This document shows, piece by piece, positions 25,885-35,020 of a DNA stretch of 64,000 nucleotides. A program made the position numbers and the translations under genes. This stretch comes from Flavobacterium branchiicola. GTDB taxonomy: Bacteria > Bacteroidota > Bacteroidia > Flavobacteriales > Flavobacteriaceae. A model generated the notes under the pieces. It was not told where the DNA came from, made no database searches, and saw nothing but the letters and a program-made list of their open reading frames with translations. The stretch's first letter is position 1. Every line of letters starts with the position of its first letter. Where the stretch lies: contig NZ_JAGYWA010000010.1 of the NCBI RefSeq assembly GCF_018383905.1, forward strand, positions 62,001 to 126,000, read 5' to 3'.

Positions 25885-25914
25885 TAAAAAAAGCTTTACA
25901 AACCTGCAAAGCTT
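25885..25914 (-). terminator. Terminator of the sigma-factor operon
   Basis: On the minus strand AAGCTTT and AAAGCTT form a stem with a GCAGGTTTGT loop and are followed by a run of T. It begins 6 bp after the stop at 25921. Confidence 0.8.
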
Positions 25915-25920
25915 TCTGAT

Positions 25921-26514
25921 TTAAAATTCTAATTGATTATTGACCTCTTCAAACTTTTCAATCAGACTATTAATTTTTGCTTGTTGTTTTTTAATTTGTT
26001 TCGGGCGAATATAAAACCAGTTAAACAACATCCAAAGCAATGTTATTCCGTATGCTAAACTTGCACCCAAAACACTCATTCTAATCGCATATTCATACAT
26101 ATACAAAGCAATTCCTGTTCCCAATAAAATAAAGTATAAATTAAGTACTGAAGATTGTACAAATTGTTGTTTTTTTCTAATTGAAATTAATTTTTGCAAG
26201 TAATCATGATTGGTTTGCGTTGCGTCAACATCCTTATAAGTTCCCAACAAACGATTGTAAGCTGTAACATACATCACCATTGCCAAAATCACCAAAACAA
26301 TTCCAATTTTTGTAGTGATAAATTGTGGTTGATAATAATACCAGATAAAAATAATAAAAGTACTGGTGGCAAAAAGCAAAATATTGGTCATCCATAAACT
26401 GCGTACACCTGCCTTTTTAAATTGTTTTAACCTCACCAACAAATCTTCGATATTGGGCTGACTTACGGATTGCTTTTTCCATAAATCTTTGAAGTCTATA
26501 TTATCGTTGTCCAT
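25921..26514 (-). CDS. Membrane protein translationally coupled to the ECF sigma factor
   Basis: 197 residues. A soluble N-terminus of about 40 residues (MDNDNIDFKDLWKKQSV) is followed by about four membrane helices in two pairs and a basic helical C-terminus. Its start lies inside the sigma gene (14-bp overlap), so the two are probably translationally coupled. By position it would be the anti-sigma factor. However, it shows none of the zinc-binding HxxxCxxC motif or FecR features usual in that role. Either it uses an unfamiliar anti-sigma fold in its N-terminal 40 residues or it is a cognate membrane target. I do not recognise a named family. Confidence 0.7.
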   Translation of the reverse strand: MDNDNIDFKDLWKKQSVSQPNIEDLLVRLKQFKKAGVRSLWMTNILLFATSTFIIFIWYYYQPQFITTKIGIVLVILAMVMYVTAYNRLLGTYKDVDATQTNHDYLQKLISIRKKQQFVQSSVLNLYFILLGTGIALYMYEYAIRMSVLGASLAYGITLLWMLFNWFYIRPKQIKKQQAKINSLIEKFEEVNNQLEF

Positions 26515-26974
26515 TTTCTTTAAATTTTTGAGTCAGTTTTTCTTTTATTCTGTGAATTTTCACCCGTACATTAGCCTCAGAAAGTCCGACAATTTTTGCG
26601 ATTTCAGCCTGTTTCACTTCTTCGAGTTCCAGTGAAATTATGATACGATCGGTTTCCGGCAATTCTGCAATGCATTGATACAAAAACTGAATCTGTGGTT
26701 CTATTGATTGTTGTTTTTCTTCGGTGAGATGAATAGGTAAATCTGATTTTGGAAAGCGCTTTTGCTTTTCAATCTGCCTCAGACAATTATTGGAAGCGAT
26801 TCTAAAAATCCAGGTTCCTATAGCCGATTCATTTCTAAAAGTATCCAGCTTTTGCCACACAATTATAAACGTTTCCTGAGCCAAATCCTGCGCCACGTCA
26901 TGGTCGTTTACAAAACCCATACAAAGCCTGAATATTCGATCCCAATACGTTTTATAAATTTGTTCAAATTCCAT
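26501..26974 (-). CDS. ECF-type RNA polymerase sigma factor
   Basis: 157 residues, a two-domain sigma-70 family protein. Region 2 contains DHDVAQDLAQETFIIVWQKL and the -10 recognition stretch TWIFRIASNNCLRQ. Region 4 has EEVKQAEIAKIVGLSEANVR and RIKEKL. The protein is full length for an ECF factor, and no C-terminal extension is present. It lies between a hydrolase gene (5-bp gap upstream) and an overlapping membrane protein gene, forming a three-gene operon. The signal it answers is unknown. Confidence 0.92.
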   Translation of the reverse strand: MEFEQIYKTYWDRIFRLCMGFVNDHDVAQDLAQETFIIVWQKLDTFRNESAIGTWIFRIASNNCLRQIEKQKRFPKSDLPIHLTEEKQQSIEPQIQFLYQCIAELPETDRIIISLELEEVKQAEIAKIVGLSEANVRVKIHRIKEKLTQKFKENGQR

Positions 26975-26979
26975 TTTTA

Positions 26980-27825
26980 CTATTTAAGAAATTGTTTAAT
27001 ATGTGACAAATACCATTCTGTATCGTCGTACATTATAAAATGCAATCCTTTATTCGCATATTGAAAACTGGCTGTTTTCAGGTTTTTATATTGCCCTTCG
27101 ATTGCCGGTTTTAAATTTATAAAATAAGATTCTAATAAAACCAGCGTCGGACATTTTATGTCAGAAATTTTTTCTCTTAAATCAACATTAAAAAAGTCAC
27201 AATACATTTGTCCGAAGGTATTTCGATCTGATTTTACACTCCATTCCACCACCGTTTCCAGTTTTGACGTATCTGCCAAAAATCTTGGCATTGTCTTTTT
27301 CTGCATCTCATAAAACTGAGTATCGGTCATTGAAGTCATTTGCGTTACCGTTGAAGAACAGTCTATATTTTCGTTTGATTTAAAAGAAGCATCACTTAAA
27401 GCTGCCAGACAAGGCAATGCATCTACAACAACAATTTTACTAATCAATTCCGGATAATCGGCCGCAATAGCAAGCGCTAAACCTCCACCCATACTATGAC
27501 CAATTAAGATTGGTTTTTCGATTTTGTTCGTTTTTATATAATTCGCGATTTCGGTTTTCCAGTTTTCAAACGAAGCATTTGGCTGTGGTTTTACCCCGGC
27601 AAAACCTGCCATTGTAAGAGTGTAACAAGTATAATCTTTTTCTAATGTGGTTTTGGTTTCATTCCAAACTTCTCCAGAAGAAGCAAATCCGGGAATGAAT
27701 ATAATGGATTGTTTTCCTTTTCCGGTTTTTAAAACTTCAAACGGATATTGTTTTGTCTGTGCAAAAACATTTAAACATAATGCTGAGAATAAGAATGCGA
27801 TAACTAAGATGATATACTTTTTCAT
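26980..27825 (-). CDS. Exported alpha/beta hydrolase
   Basis: 281 residues. A signal peptide (VIAFLFSALCLNVFAQ) indicates export to the periplasm. The fold is marked by IIFIPGFASSGEVWNET (oxyanion region), the nucleophile elbow GHSMGGGLALA with Ser in GxSxG, and a C-terminal KGLHFIMYDD with the likely catalytic His. The substrate is unknown. It is the first gene of the operon with the ECF sigma gene 5 bp downstream, an unusual order in which the exported enzyme leads and the sigma factor follows. Confidence 0.88.
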   Translation of the reverse strand: MKKYIILVIAFLFSALCLNVFAQTKQYPFEVLKTGKGKQSIIFIPGFASSGEVWNETKTTLEKDYTCYTLTMAGFAGVKPQPNASFENWKTEIANYIKTNKIEKPILIGHSMGGGLALAIAADYPELISKIVVVDALPCLAALSDASFKSNENIDCSSTVTQMTSMTDTQFYEMQKKTMPRFLADTSKLETVVEWSVKSDRNTFGQMYCDFFNVDLREKISDIKCPTLVLLESYFINLKPAIEGQYKNLKTASFQYANKGLHFIMYDDTEWYLSHIKQFLK

Positions 27826-28091
27826 TTTTAATAGTTTTAAGTTGTTAAATTAAATCGGATCCGTCCTTTTGATACGACAACTATTAAAATGTTACAACTA
27901 AAATTAAAAATTCAATAAAAAAATTTCAAATCCCAATGTTGACGGAGGAAATTCCAATATTAAAATTCCAAATTCCAATACCTATAATGTGTTTTTTAAC
28001 CACAAAGTGCGCGAAGGTTTACGCAAAGAACGCAAGTTTTTTTTGCTCGTAAAAGATATAAGTTCGCAAAGCTTTCTTCAATCTTGTCAGT

Positions 28092-28168
28092 CTGAGCGAA
28101 GTCGAAGACCACGAAAGTAGCTCTACAAAGATTGGCGATTTTGATCGCGGGTCTTCGACTTCGCTCAG
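28092..28168. repeat. Inverted-repeat element with conserved core, copy A
   Basis: In the 507-bp gap 27826-28332 no gene is visible. Perfect 19-bp arms, CTGAGCGAAGTCGAAGACC at 28092-28110 and its complement at 28150-28168, flank a core with CAAAGATTGGCGATTTT (28126-28142). The same core, with different arms, is at 50018-50034. Also in this gap are a stretch related to one at 35040 (AACCACAAAGTGCGCGAAGG, 28000) and an imperfect leuS terminator hairpin of the AATTCCAAATTCCAATT type at about 28275-28318. Confidence 0.8.
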
Positions 28169-28332
28169 ATTGACAAAGCAACACGAAATTTCAGCCACAA
28201 ATTACACGAATTACCCGAATTAAATTTGTGAAAATTAGTGCAATTCGTCGCGAAAAAACAAAGCACAAAAAAAATCCCAAACCCAATTAAGAATTGGAAT
28301 TTGGAATTTTTTATATTGGAATTTAAAAATAA

Positions 28333-31300
28333 TTACCCCACAAGGTTGATTATTTTTCCAGGAACAATAATTACTTTATTTGGCGTTCTGCCATCTAATT
28401 GTTTTTGAGTCCTTTCGTCTTTCATAATGATTTCCTCGATTTGTGCTGCCGTTAAATCTAAAGGCAATTCGATTGTGAAACGCATTTTTCCGTTGAAAGA
28501 AACTGGATATTCTTTACTGCTTTCTACTAAATGACTAGCATCAAAAATTGGGAACGCTACTTCAGAAATTGAAGTTGTGTATCCTAATTGTGACCATAAT
28601 TCTTCAGCGATATGTGGTGCATAAGGCGAAACCAAAATTGCTAATGGCTCTAAAATAGCACGTGAATGACAATTTTGAGTAGACAATTCGTTTACACAAA
28701 TCATAAACTGAGAAACCGAAGTATTGAAAGAGAAATTCTCGATATCTTCTGCTACTTTTTTGATTGTTTTATGTAAAGATTTTAAGTTGTCTTTTGTTGG
28801 CTCGTCGTTGTTTACGATTAAACCATTATCATCAAAATACAATCTCCATAGTTTTTTAAGGAAACCAAAAACTCCCGAAATTCCAGCAGTATTCCAAGGT
28901 TTTGCTTGCTCTAACGGCCCTAAAAACATTTCGTACAAACGTAATGTATCAGCACCATATTCATTACAAATATCATCTGGAGTCACTACATTGTATTTCG
29001 ATTTTGACATTTTTTCAACTTCACGACCTACAATGTATTTTCCGTTTTCCAAAATGAATTCAGCATCATTATATTCTGGACGCCATTTCTTATATTCATC
29101 AAGATTTAGTTCATCTGATGCATTAACCAAATTGACATCAACAGGTAAATGATATTGAATGTTAAATGTTATTTCATATCCTTCGATATTATCTAAAACT
29201 CCAGGATTTTTTTCAATTAGCCTTTCAATTGTACTATAAACAATTTCAGATTTTTCATCTCTAACAAAGTATTTAATCTCAGATTTTTCATTAGAAATTG
29301 TAAAATTGCCTAATAAATTTTTCGAAATAAATATCGGTGGCAAAGCCCTTCCTTTACGAAGCATTTCTGTTTTATCGCTACTCATAATTGATGGAATAAC
29401 TCTATAAACAAAAGCACTAGTCCCCAAAATCATTCCCTGATTAATCAGTTTTTTGAATGGTTCTTCGGTTGGGGCGAAACCTTTGTCTTTTAAGAATTTG
29501 TTCCAGAAACGAGAATATAATAAGTGTCCGGTTGCGTGTTCGCTACCACCAATATATAAATCTACACTTTCCCAATATTTCAATGCTTCTGCCGATGCCA
29601 TTTCATTTTCATTGTGCGCATCCATATAACGCATCCAATACCATGAACTTCCTGCCCATCCCGGCATTGTATTTAATTCAAGAGGAAAAATCGAAACATT
29701 ATCAACCAAATCAGTATTAACAACCTTGTTTTTGTTGGTATCCCAAGCCCAAACGGCAGCATTTCCTAATGGAGGAAGTCCGTCTTCAGTTGGTAAATAT
29801 TTTTCTACTTCAGGTAAAATAATTGGCAAGTGTTGTGCATCAATCATTTTTGGAAGTCCATTCACATAATAAACCGGGAATGGCTCACCCCAATAACGCT
29901 GACGAGAGAAAACAGCATCACGCAAACGGTAATTTGTTTTTCCTGATCCTTGTCCAATTTTCTCCAATGCTGTAATTGCAGCCTGAGTAGCTTCTTTATA
30001 ATTTAATCCGTTTAAGAAATCCGAATTTGCGATTTCAACGTTGTCTTTTGATCCGTAAGCAGTTTCAGAAATATCAACATTTGCGAAAATGTTTTTGATT
30101 TCCTGCATTCCGTTCTGACCTTTAAAGAAATTTGCAAAAGCATAATCTCTTTCGTCACCGCAAGGAACTGCCATAACCGCTCCTGTTCCGTAACCTGCCA
30201 AAACATAATCTCCAATCCAAACCGGAATTGCTTCTTTTGTAAACGGATGTTCTGCATAAGCTCCTGTAAATACACCAGAAATCGTTTTTACATCGGCCAT
30301 ACGCTCACGCTCAGAACGTTTTGACGTTTTTTCGATATACGCTTCAACCGCTTCTTTTTGTTCCGGAGTTGTAATTTTAGCCACCAAATCGTGTTCTGGT
30401 GCCAAAGTCATAAAAGTCACTCCGAAAATGGTATCAGGACGAGTTGTGAAAACTGAAATAGTTTCTGGTTGTTGGTTGTTGGTTGTTGGCACTACATTGA
30501 AAGTTACCATAGCACCAACCGATTTTCCGATCCAGTTTCTTTGCGATTCTTTGATAGATTCGCTCCAGTCAATATCATTTAAACCCTGAAGCAAACGCTC
30601 TGCATAAGCAGAAATTCGCATACTCCATTGTGTCATTTTTTTACGAATAACAGGGAATCCTCCACGCTCAGAAACTCCGTTTACGATTTCATCATTTGCC
30701 AAAACAGTTCCTAAACCGGGACACCAGTTTACTTCTGTTTCTGCCAAATAAGTCAATCTATATTGCAAAAGGATTTTTTCTTTTTGATCTTCAGAATAAG
30801 AATTCCATTCCGCAGCAGAAAAAATGACAACATTATCGTCGCAAACTGCTTCTACCAATGCATTTCCTTCTTCTTCAAAAACTTTTACAAGCTCAGTAAT
30901 ATCAAATGCTTTTCCTTGTTTTTTGCAATACCAAGAATTGAATAATTGGATAAAAATCCATTGTGTATGTTTGTAATAATCGGGATTTGAGGTACGCACT
31001 TCACGCGCCCAGTCAAATGAAAATCCGATTTTATCTAATTGTTTTCTGTATCCTGCAATTTCTTTTCCTTCTTTATCTACTCCACCGTCAATATTTACAC
31101 GTGTCGTATCTTCCGGACGTTGCCCTGTCTGAATTGCGTATTGCTCCGCCGGCAATCCAAAACTGTCATAACCCATTGGATGCAAAACATTGAATCCCTG
31201 ATGTCTCTTGAAACGAGAATAAACATCTGAAGCAATATACCCCAGCGGATGCCCAACGTGCAGTCCTGCTCCTGACGGATAAGGAAACATATCTAAAACA

Positions 31301-31401
31301 TAATGCTTCGGTTTTTCAGAATTGTTTTTTGCAGCAAAAGTTTGATTTTCTGCCCAATATTTCTGCCATTTGGCGTCTATTTCGTTTGGATTGTATTTCA
31401 T
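28333..31401 (-). CDS. leuS: Leucyl-tRNA synthetase with an enlarged region before the KMSKS loop
   Basis: 1022 residues. Class I synthetase motifs are clear: the HIGH-type sequence PYPSGAGLHVGHPLGY (about 40-55), the editing domain with VFTTRPDTIFGVTF, the GSSWYWMRYMD and SEHATGHLLYSRF segments, and KMSKSKYNV near residue 796. It charges tRNA-Leu and edits mischarged tRNA. The stretch between FVYRV (about 667) and the KWRPEY segment is about 60 residues longer than I expect for flavobacterial LeuRS and is rich in Ser, Lys and Glu. A linker TNNQQPET in the editing domain comes from three 7-bp DNA repeats. It is a single gene with a strong promoter and an octamer array in its leader. Confidence 0.95.
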   Translation of the reverse strand: MKYNPNEIDAKWQKYWAENQTFAAKNNSEKPKHYVLDMFPYPSGAGLHVGHPLGYIASDVYSRFKRHQGFNVLHPMGYDSFGLPAEQYAIQTGQRPEDTTRVNIDGGVDKEGKEIAGYRKQLDKIGFSFDWAREVRTSNPDYYKHTQWIFIQLFNSWYCKKQGKAFDITELVKVFEEEGNALVEAVCDDNVVIFSAAEWNSYSEDQKEKILLQYRLTYLAETEVNWCPGLGTVLANDEIVNGVSERGGFPVIRKKMTQWSMRISAYAERLLQGLNDIDWSESIKESQRNWIGKSVGAMVTFNVVPTTNNQQPETISVFTTRPDTIFGVTFMTLAPEHDLVAKITTPEQKEAVEAYIEKTSKRSERERMADVKTISGVFTGAYAEHPFTKEAIPVWIGDYVLAGYGTGAVMAVPCGDERDYAFANFFKGQNGMQEIKNIFANVDISETAYGSKDNVEIANSDFLNGLNYKEATQAAITALEKIGQGSGKTNYRLRDAVFSRQRYWGEPFPVYYVNGLPKMIDAQHLPIILPEVEKYLPTEDGLPPLGNAAVWAWDTNKNKVVNTDLVDNVSIFPLELNTMPGWAGSSWYWMRYMDAHNENEMASAEALKYWESVDLYIGGSEHATGHLLYSRFWNKFLKDKGFAPTEEPFKKLINQGMILGTSAFVYRVIPSIMSSDKTEMLRKGRALPPIFISKNLLGNFTISNEKSEIKYFVRDEKSEIVYSTIERLIEKNPGVLDNIEGYEITFNIQYHLPVDVNLVNASDELNLDEYKKWRPEYNDAEFILENGKYIVGREVEKMSKSKYNVVTPDDICNEYGADTLRLYEMFLGPLEQAKPWNTAGISGVFGFLKKLWRLYFDDNGLIVNNDEPTKDNLKSLHKTIKKVAEDIENFSFNTSVSQFMICVNELSTQNCHSRAILEPLAILVSPYAPHIAEELWSQLGYTTSISEVAFPIFDASHLVESSKEYPVSFNGKMRFTIELPLDLTAAQIEEIIMKDERTQKQLDGRTPNKVIIVPGKIINLVG
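30467..30489. repeat. 7-bp tandem repeat inside leuS
   Basis: GGTTGTT is repeated three times followed by GG. In the minus-strand reading frame it encodes an Asn/Gln-rich linker (TNNQQPE) at the edge of the editing domain. Confidence 0.75.
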
Positions 31402-31465
31402 TCCTTGTTTATATTTTTTATTTTAATGGAGTCATGCTTTCGCTTCCTCAAGTCATTTTAAGTGA

Positions 31466-31497
31466 CTAAGATTCTAAGTGACTAAGGTTCTAAGGCT
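31466..31497. repeat. Octamer array in the leuS leader
   Basis: CTAAGATT, CTAAGTGA, CTAAGGTT and CTAAGGCT follow in exact register. In the sense of leuS these are CTTAG units lying between the promoter and the start codon, so they are transcribed as 5' leader. Confidence 0.75.
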
Positions 31498-31519
31498 TTT
31501 CACTAAATTAATTATGGCG

Positions 31520-31550
31520 CAAATTTACATTTATTGCGCATTGTACCAAA
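31520..31550 (-). promoter_or_regulatory. leuS promoter
   Basis: On the minus strand TTTG (31550-31547), a 19-bp spacer and TAAATTTG (31527-31520) match the Bacteroidota vegetative promoter TTTG-N19-TAnnTTTG in full. Confidence 0.7.
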
Positions 31551-31584
31551 GCTATTTCACTGACAAACAAATAAAATAACATTT

Positions 31585-31614
31585 TACGTATTTACAATTA
31601 AGTAAAAATACGTA
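31585..31614 (+). promoter_or_regulatory. Palindromic operator candidate upstream of the ModE-like gene
   Basis: TACGTATTT (31585-31593) and AAATACGTA (31606-31614) are perfect 9-bp arms separated by 12 bp. The site lies 39 bp before the ATG at 31653. It is a plausible autoregulatory site for the encoded regulator, but binding is only inferred. Confidence 0.45.
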
Positions 31615-31652
31615 TTATTGCAAGACTTTAATACTTATTTGCTACGAAGTAG

Positions 31653-32000
31653 ATGGCAGAAAATAAAAAATACAATATCGAAGTCCGCGTTTGGATTGAG
31701 GAAGCTGAGGGGGCTTTTTTGGGAATTGGTAAAATCTGGCTTCTTGAAAATATCAAGAAAACCGGCTCCATTACCAATGCCGCAAAAGAAATGAAAATGG
31801 CGTATCGTCAGGCATGGCAATTGGTTGAAGAAATGAATCAGCGTGCTGAGAGTCCGTTGGTAGAAAAACTTCTTGGCGGAAAAGGTGGCGGAGGTGCACG
31901 ATTGACAGAGGCAGGAGAAAAAGCGATTACGGTTTTTTATGAAGTAGAAAAACGTATTAAAGATTTTGCGCAAAAAGAAACTCAGAATTTGAAGTTTTAA
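31653..32000 (+). CDS. ModE-N-type winged-helix regulator
   Basis: 115 residues. It has the LysR/ModE-like N-terminal domain only: GIGKIWLLENIKKTGSITNAAKEMKMAYRQAWQLVEEMN, then the wing GGKGGGGARLTEAGEKAI. Full-length ModE adds molybdate-binding (TOBE) domains, which are absent here. Such short forms are found next to molybdate or metal uptake genes. A TonB-dependent receptor gene follows 317 bp downstream on the same strand and is the obvious candidate target. The ligand is not shown by the sequence. Confidence 0.85.
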   Translation: MAENKKYNIEVRVWIEEAEGAFLGIGKIWLLENIKKTGSITNAAKEMKMAYRQAWQLVEEMNQRAESPLVEKLLGGKGGGGARLTEAGEKAITVFYEVEKRIKDFAQKETQNLKF

Positions 32001-32011
32001 TTATTTATTTT

Positions 32012-32137
32012 CCTGCAAGGTTTTCAAAACCTTGTAGGTATTTTGGTTGAAGATTCACTAAAAAAAGGTTTTGAAAACTTTACATTTATTTGCAGTCGCA
32101 AAAAAGCACACCTACAAGGTTTTAAAAACCTTGGAGG
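32012..32137. repeat. Paired hairpins between the ModE-like gene and the TonB receptor
   Basis: Two near-perfect 27-bp palindromes with cores GCAAGGTTTTCAAAACCTTG (32015) and ACAAGGTTTTAAAAACCTTG (32114) are about 100 bp apart and also pair with each other. A partial third copy lies at 32067. The rest of the 317-bp gap contains a short GATTATGATTTT repeat (32170-32200) and no gene. Confidence 0.7.
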
Positions 32138-32317
32138 AGAGCCAATGAATCAATTATTAAATTATCAAGATTAGATTATGATTTTGATTATGATTTTGAT
32201 CATGCTTTATATATCAAAAAAGAACTTTTTTTGTACAACCAAAGATAACCAACCAAAACTATTTTTTTAATTTTCAGTATTCATTTAAAAACATACTGAA
32301 TTTAACAGCCCAGAACC

Positions 32318-34876
32318 ATGAACCAAAAACTATTTTTATTTTTTGTTTTTATAAGCCTGAAAAGTTTTTCTCAAGTCCAAAATTCAAAAACACATCAAGA
32401 CAGTATTAAAAAAGAAGAACTGAATGAAATTGTCATAACAGCTTCCCGACGTTCTGAAAATCTGATGCATTCGCCAATAAGTATCGAGCAATTAAAATCG
32501 GCAGAAGCAAAAAAAATGGGTTCGCCAAGTATTTATGAAGCACTCGAAAATGTAAAAGGCGTTCAGATTATTACGCCGAGTTTGGGGTTTAAAGTCATCA
32601 ATACAAGAGGTTTTGCCAATTCGACCAATGTAAGATTTGCGCAATTGGTAGATGGAATCGATAATCAGGCACCTCATTTGGGTGCTCCAATTGCAAACGC
32701 TTTGGGCGCAAATGATTTGGATATTGATAAAATCGAAATTATTCCGGGAACTGCCGCTGCTTTATATGGAATGAACGCCATAAATGGTTTGGCAAATATT
32801 CAGACCAAAAATCCTTTTGAATATGAAGGTGTTGCCATTCAGCAATTAACCGGTGTTAATCATGTTGGAAATATTGATCGCTTTTCACCGAAAATATACT
32901 CTCAGTTTAATTTAAGGTTTGCAAAAGTTATTAGTCCAAAATTTGCTTTCAAAGTAAATGCTTCAACAACCGGCGTAACAGATTGGGTTGCAGACGACAG
33001 AACCGATTTGGCTCCAAATGCAAATGCTTCAACCAATTTATTTGGAGCTGACAATCCCGCTTACGATGAAGTGAATGGCTACGGAAATGAATCTGCCAAT
33101 AGAAAAACATTAAACTTAAACGGCAAAAACTATGTTGTTGCCAGAACAGGTTATCGCGAAACTGATATTTCAGACTATGGAATTAAAAATTATAAAGCAG
33201 ATCTTGGTTTGTATTTCCGTCCGAAAAAAGGTCATGAATTGGCGTTGACTTATAAAACCGCATTAATCAATACGATTTACCAACGTTCGAACCGATTTAG
33301 ATTAGACAATTATACTTTAAATCAATTTGCTGCAGATTATCATACACCGGTTTTTCAGGTAAAAGCATACGCTACAACCGAGAATACCGGAGATTCATAC
33401 AATATGCGTTCGCTCGCTGAAAACATGGATCGCGCTTATAAATCTGATGATAAATGGTTTGCCGATTACAGCACCGCTTATAAAAAAGCAATTACAAATG
33501 GCGCAACAGTTGCCGATGCCCATAGAATGGCGAGAACACAAACCGATCAGGACAGATTTTTACCCGGAACTGACGTTTACGAAACCAAAAAAGCAGAATT
33601 AATCGACATCAACAATTGGGATATTGGCGCAGCTTTGCGTGTAAAATCGACTTTGGTTCATGGCGAAGGATTGATTAATTGGGACAAAGCTTTTGCTTCT
33701 TTCTTCAATAAAATTGAAACCAAATTATTAAGTGGAGTCGATTACAGAAACTATATTATTATTCCCGACGGAAATTACTTCATCAATCCTGTTCGTGCTG
33801 ATGAAAATTTAACGTATCAAAAAACAGGTGCATTTACACAATTAACAAAAGCCTTTTTTGCTGATAAATTAAGTTTAGGTGCAACAATCAGAATGGATAA
33901 AGCGGATCATTTTGAAGCGAAATTTACGCCCCAGTTTACAGTAGTTTATTCTCCAAAGGAAACAGTAAGTTTTAGAACTTCGTACCAAACAGGATATCGA
34001 TTCCCAAGTATTTTTGAAGGTTTCCCGAATGTTAATTCCGGTGGTGTAAAACGTGTTGGCGGTTTGCGAATCATGTCGGATGGCATTTTCGAAAACTCTT
34101 ATACAAAAGCTTCAATCGATAAATTTCAGGCACAAGTAAACAGCGATGTAAATAGTGCTGGTTTGACTCAGGTGCAAGCCATCGAAAAAAATAAAAATAC
34201 AATTCAAAAAAATCCTTATACGTATTTAGAACCTGAATTTGTAAAATCGTTTGAGGTTGGTTTTAGAGGAATGGCTTTAAACAAAAATCTTTTTATCGAT
34301 GCCGATTTCTATTATAACTCTTATAAAAATTTCATCGCTCAGGTCGAAGCAAGCGTTCCAAATACAACAGATATAAACCTGATTCCGACTGCTTTATACT
34401 CAAAAAACACACAAAGTCGTTACAGACTTTGGACGAATTCTAAAAGTAAAATCTACAATTATGGCGGAAGTTTGGGCTTAAAATATCGTTTTGATACTAC
34501 TTTCAGCGCTTTGACCAATCTTACTTATACCAAACTCGACCGAACGGACGACAAAGATGGTTTAGAAGACGGATTCAACACCCCGGAATTTAACGTAAAT
34601 GGGACTTTGATCGCGCAAAACATCTGGAAAAGTCTTGGCGCAAGTGTTACAGCGCGTTATCAAAATAATTTCGATTATGTTTCTTTCTTAGTCAGCGGAA
34701 CTGTTCCAGCTTATTGGACGATGGATGCGCAGGTAAATTATAGTTTCAAAAAAGGAATCTCAGCAAAATTGGGCGGTACCAATATTTTGAATAAACCTTA
34801 CACTTCAATTTTAGGCGGACCATCAACTGGCGGATTGTATTATTTATCACTGGTTTGGGAAATGGGTAAAATTTAA
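32318..34876 (+). CDS. TonB-dependent receptor without SusC-type extension
   Basis: 852 residues. After a signal peptide (MNQKLFLFFVFISLKSFSQ) there is a short spacer. A TonB-box-like ELNEIVITASRR stretch then leads into the plug (SIYEALENVKGVQI, VINTRGFANSTNVRFAQLVDG, IEIIPGTAAALYGMNAINGL). The remainder is a 22-strand-type barrel ending GLYYLSLVWEMGKI. There is no carboxypeptidase-regulatory domain and no SusD gene nearby, so it looks like a metal-chelate or small-molecule receptor. The ModE-like regulator upstream suggests a metal or oxyanion ligand, which is inference. An octamer array follows its stop. Confidence 0.88.
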   Translation: MNQKLFLFFVFISLKSFSQVQNSKTHQDSIKKEELNEIVITASRRSENLMHSPISIEQLKSAEAKKMGSPSIYEALENVKGVQIITPSLGFKVINTRGFANSTNVRFAQLVDGIDNQAPHLGAPIANALGANDLDIDKIEIIPGTAAALYGMNAINGLANIQTKNPFEYEGVAIQQLTGVNHVGNIDRFSPKIYSQFNLRFAKVISPKFAFKVNASTTGVTDWVADDRTDLAPNANASTNLFGADNPAYDEVNGYGNESANRKTLNLNGKNYVVARTGYRETDISDYGIKNYKADLGLYFRPKKGHELALTYKTALINTIYQRSNRFRLDNYTLNQFAADYHTPVFQVKAYATTENTGDSYNMRSLAENMDRAYKSDDKWFADYSTAYKKAITNGATVADAHRMARTQTDQDRFLPGTDVYETKKAELIDINNWDIGAALRVKSTLVHGEGLINWDKAFASFFNKIETKLLSGVDYRNYIIIPDGNYFINPVRADENLTYQKTGAFTQLTKAFFADKLSLGATIRMDKADHFEAKFTPQFTVVYSPKETVSFRTSYQTGYRFPSIFEGFPNVNSGGVKRVGGLRIMSDGIFENSYTKASIDKFQAQVNSDVNSAGLTQVQAIEKNKNTIQKNPYTYLEPEFVKSFEVGFRGMALNKNLFIDADFYYNSYKNFIAQVEASVPNTTDINLIPTALYSKNTQSRYRLWTNSKSKIYNYGGSLGLKYRFDTTFSALTNLTYTKLDRTDDKDGLEDGFNTPEFNVNGTLIAQNIWKSLGASVTARYQNNFDYVSFLVSGTVPAYWTMDAQVNYSFKKGISAKLGGTNILNKPYTSILGGPSTGGLYYLSLVWEMGKI

Positions 34877-34893
34877 TTAATTAAAATAAGGTT

Positions 34894-35020
34894 CTAAGGC
34901 ACTAAGATTCTAAGTTGCTAAGGCTCTCAGTTTTTGCTTTATTAACTTATAAATATTTTAGCCAGAGATTAAAGGATTCGTACAGATTTTAAATCATTTT
35001 CAATCCTTTAATCAGTGGCT
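34894..35020. repeat. Octamer array and inverted repeat after the TonB receptor gene
   Basis: CTAAGGCA, CTAAGATT, CTAAGTTG, CTAAGGCT and CTCAGTTT run in register at 34894-34933. An inverted repeat follows with 19-bp arms (AGCCAGAGATTAAAGGATT at 34960-34978; right arm 35002-35020, two mismatches), related to the outer arms at 57387-57516. The rest of the gap to 35183 has a GCGCAAAACCTTACGCAC stretch near 35046 and no gene. Confidence 0.7.
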
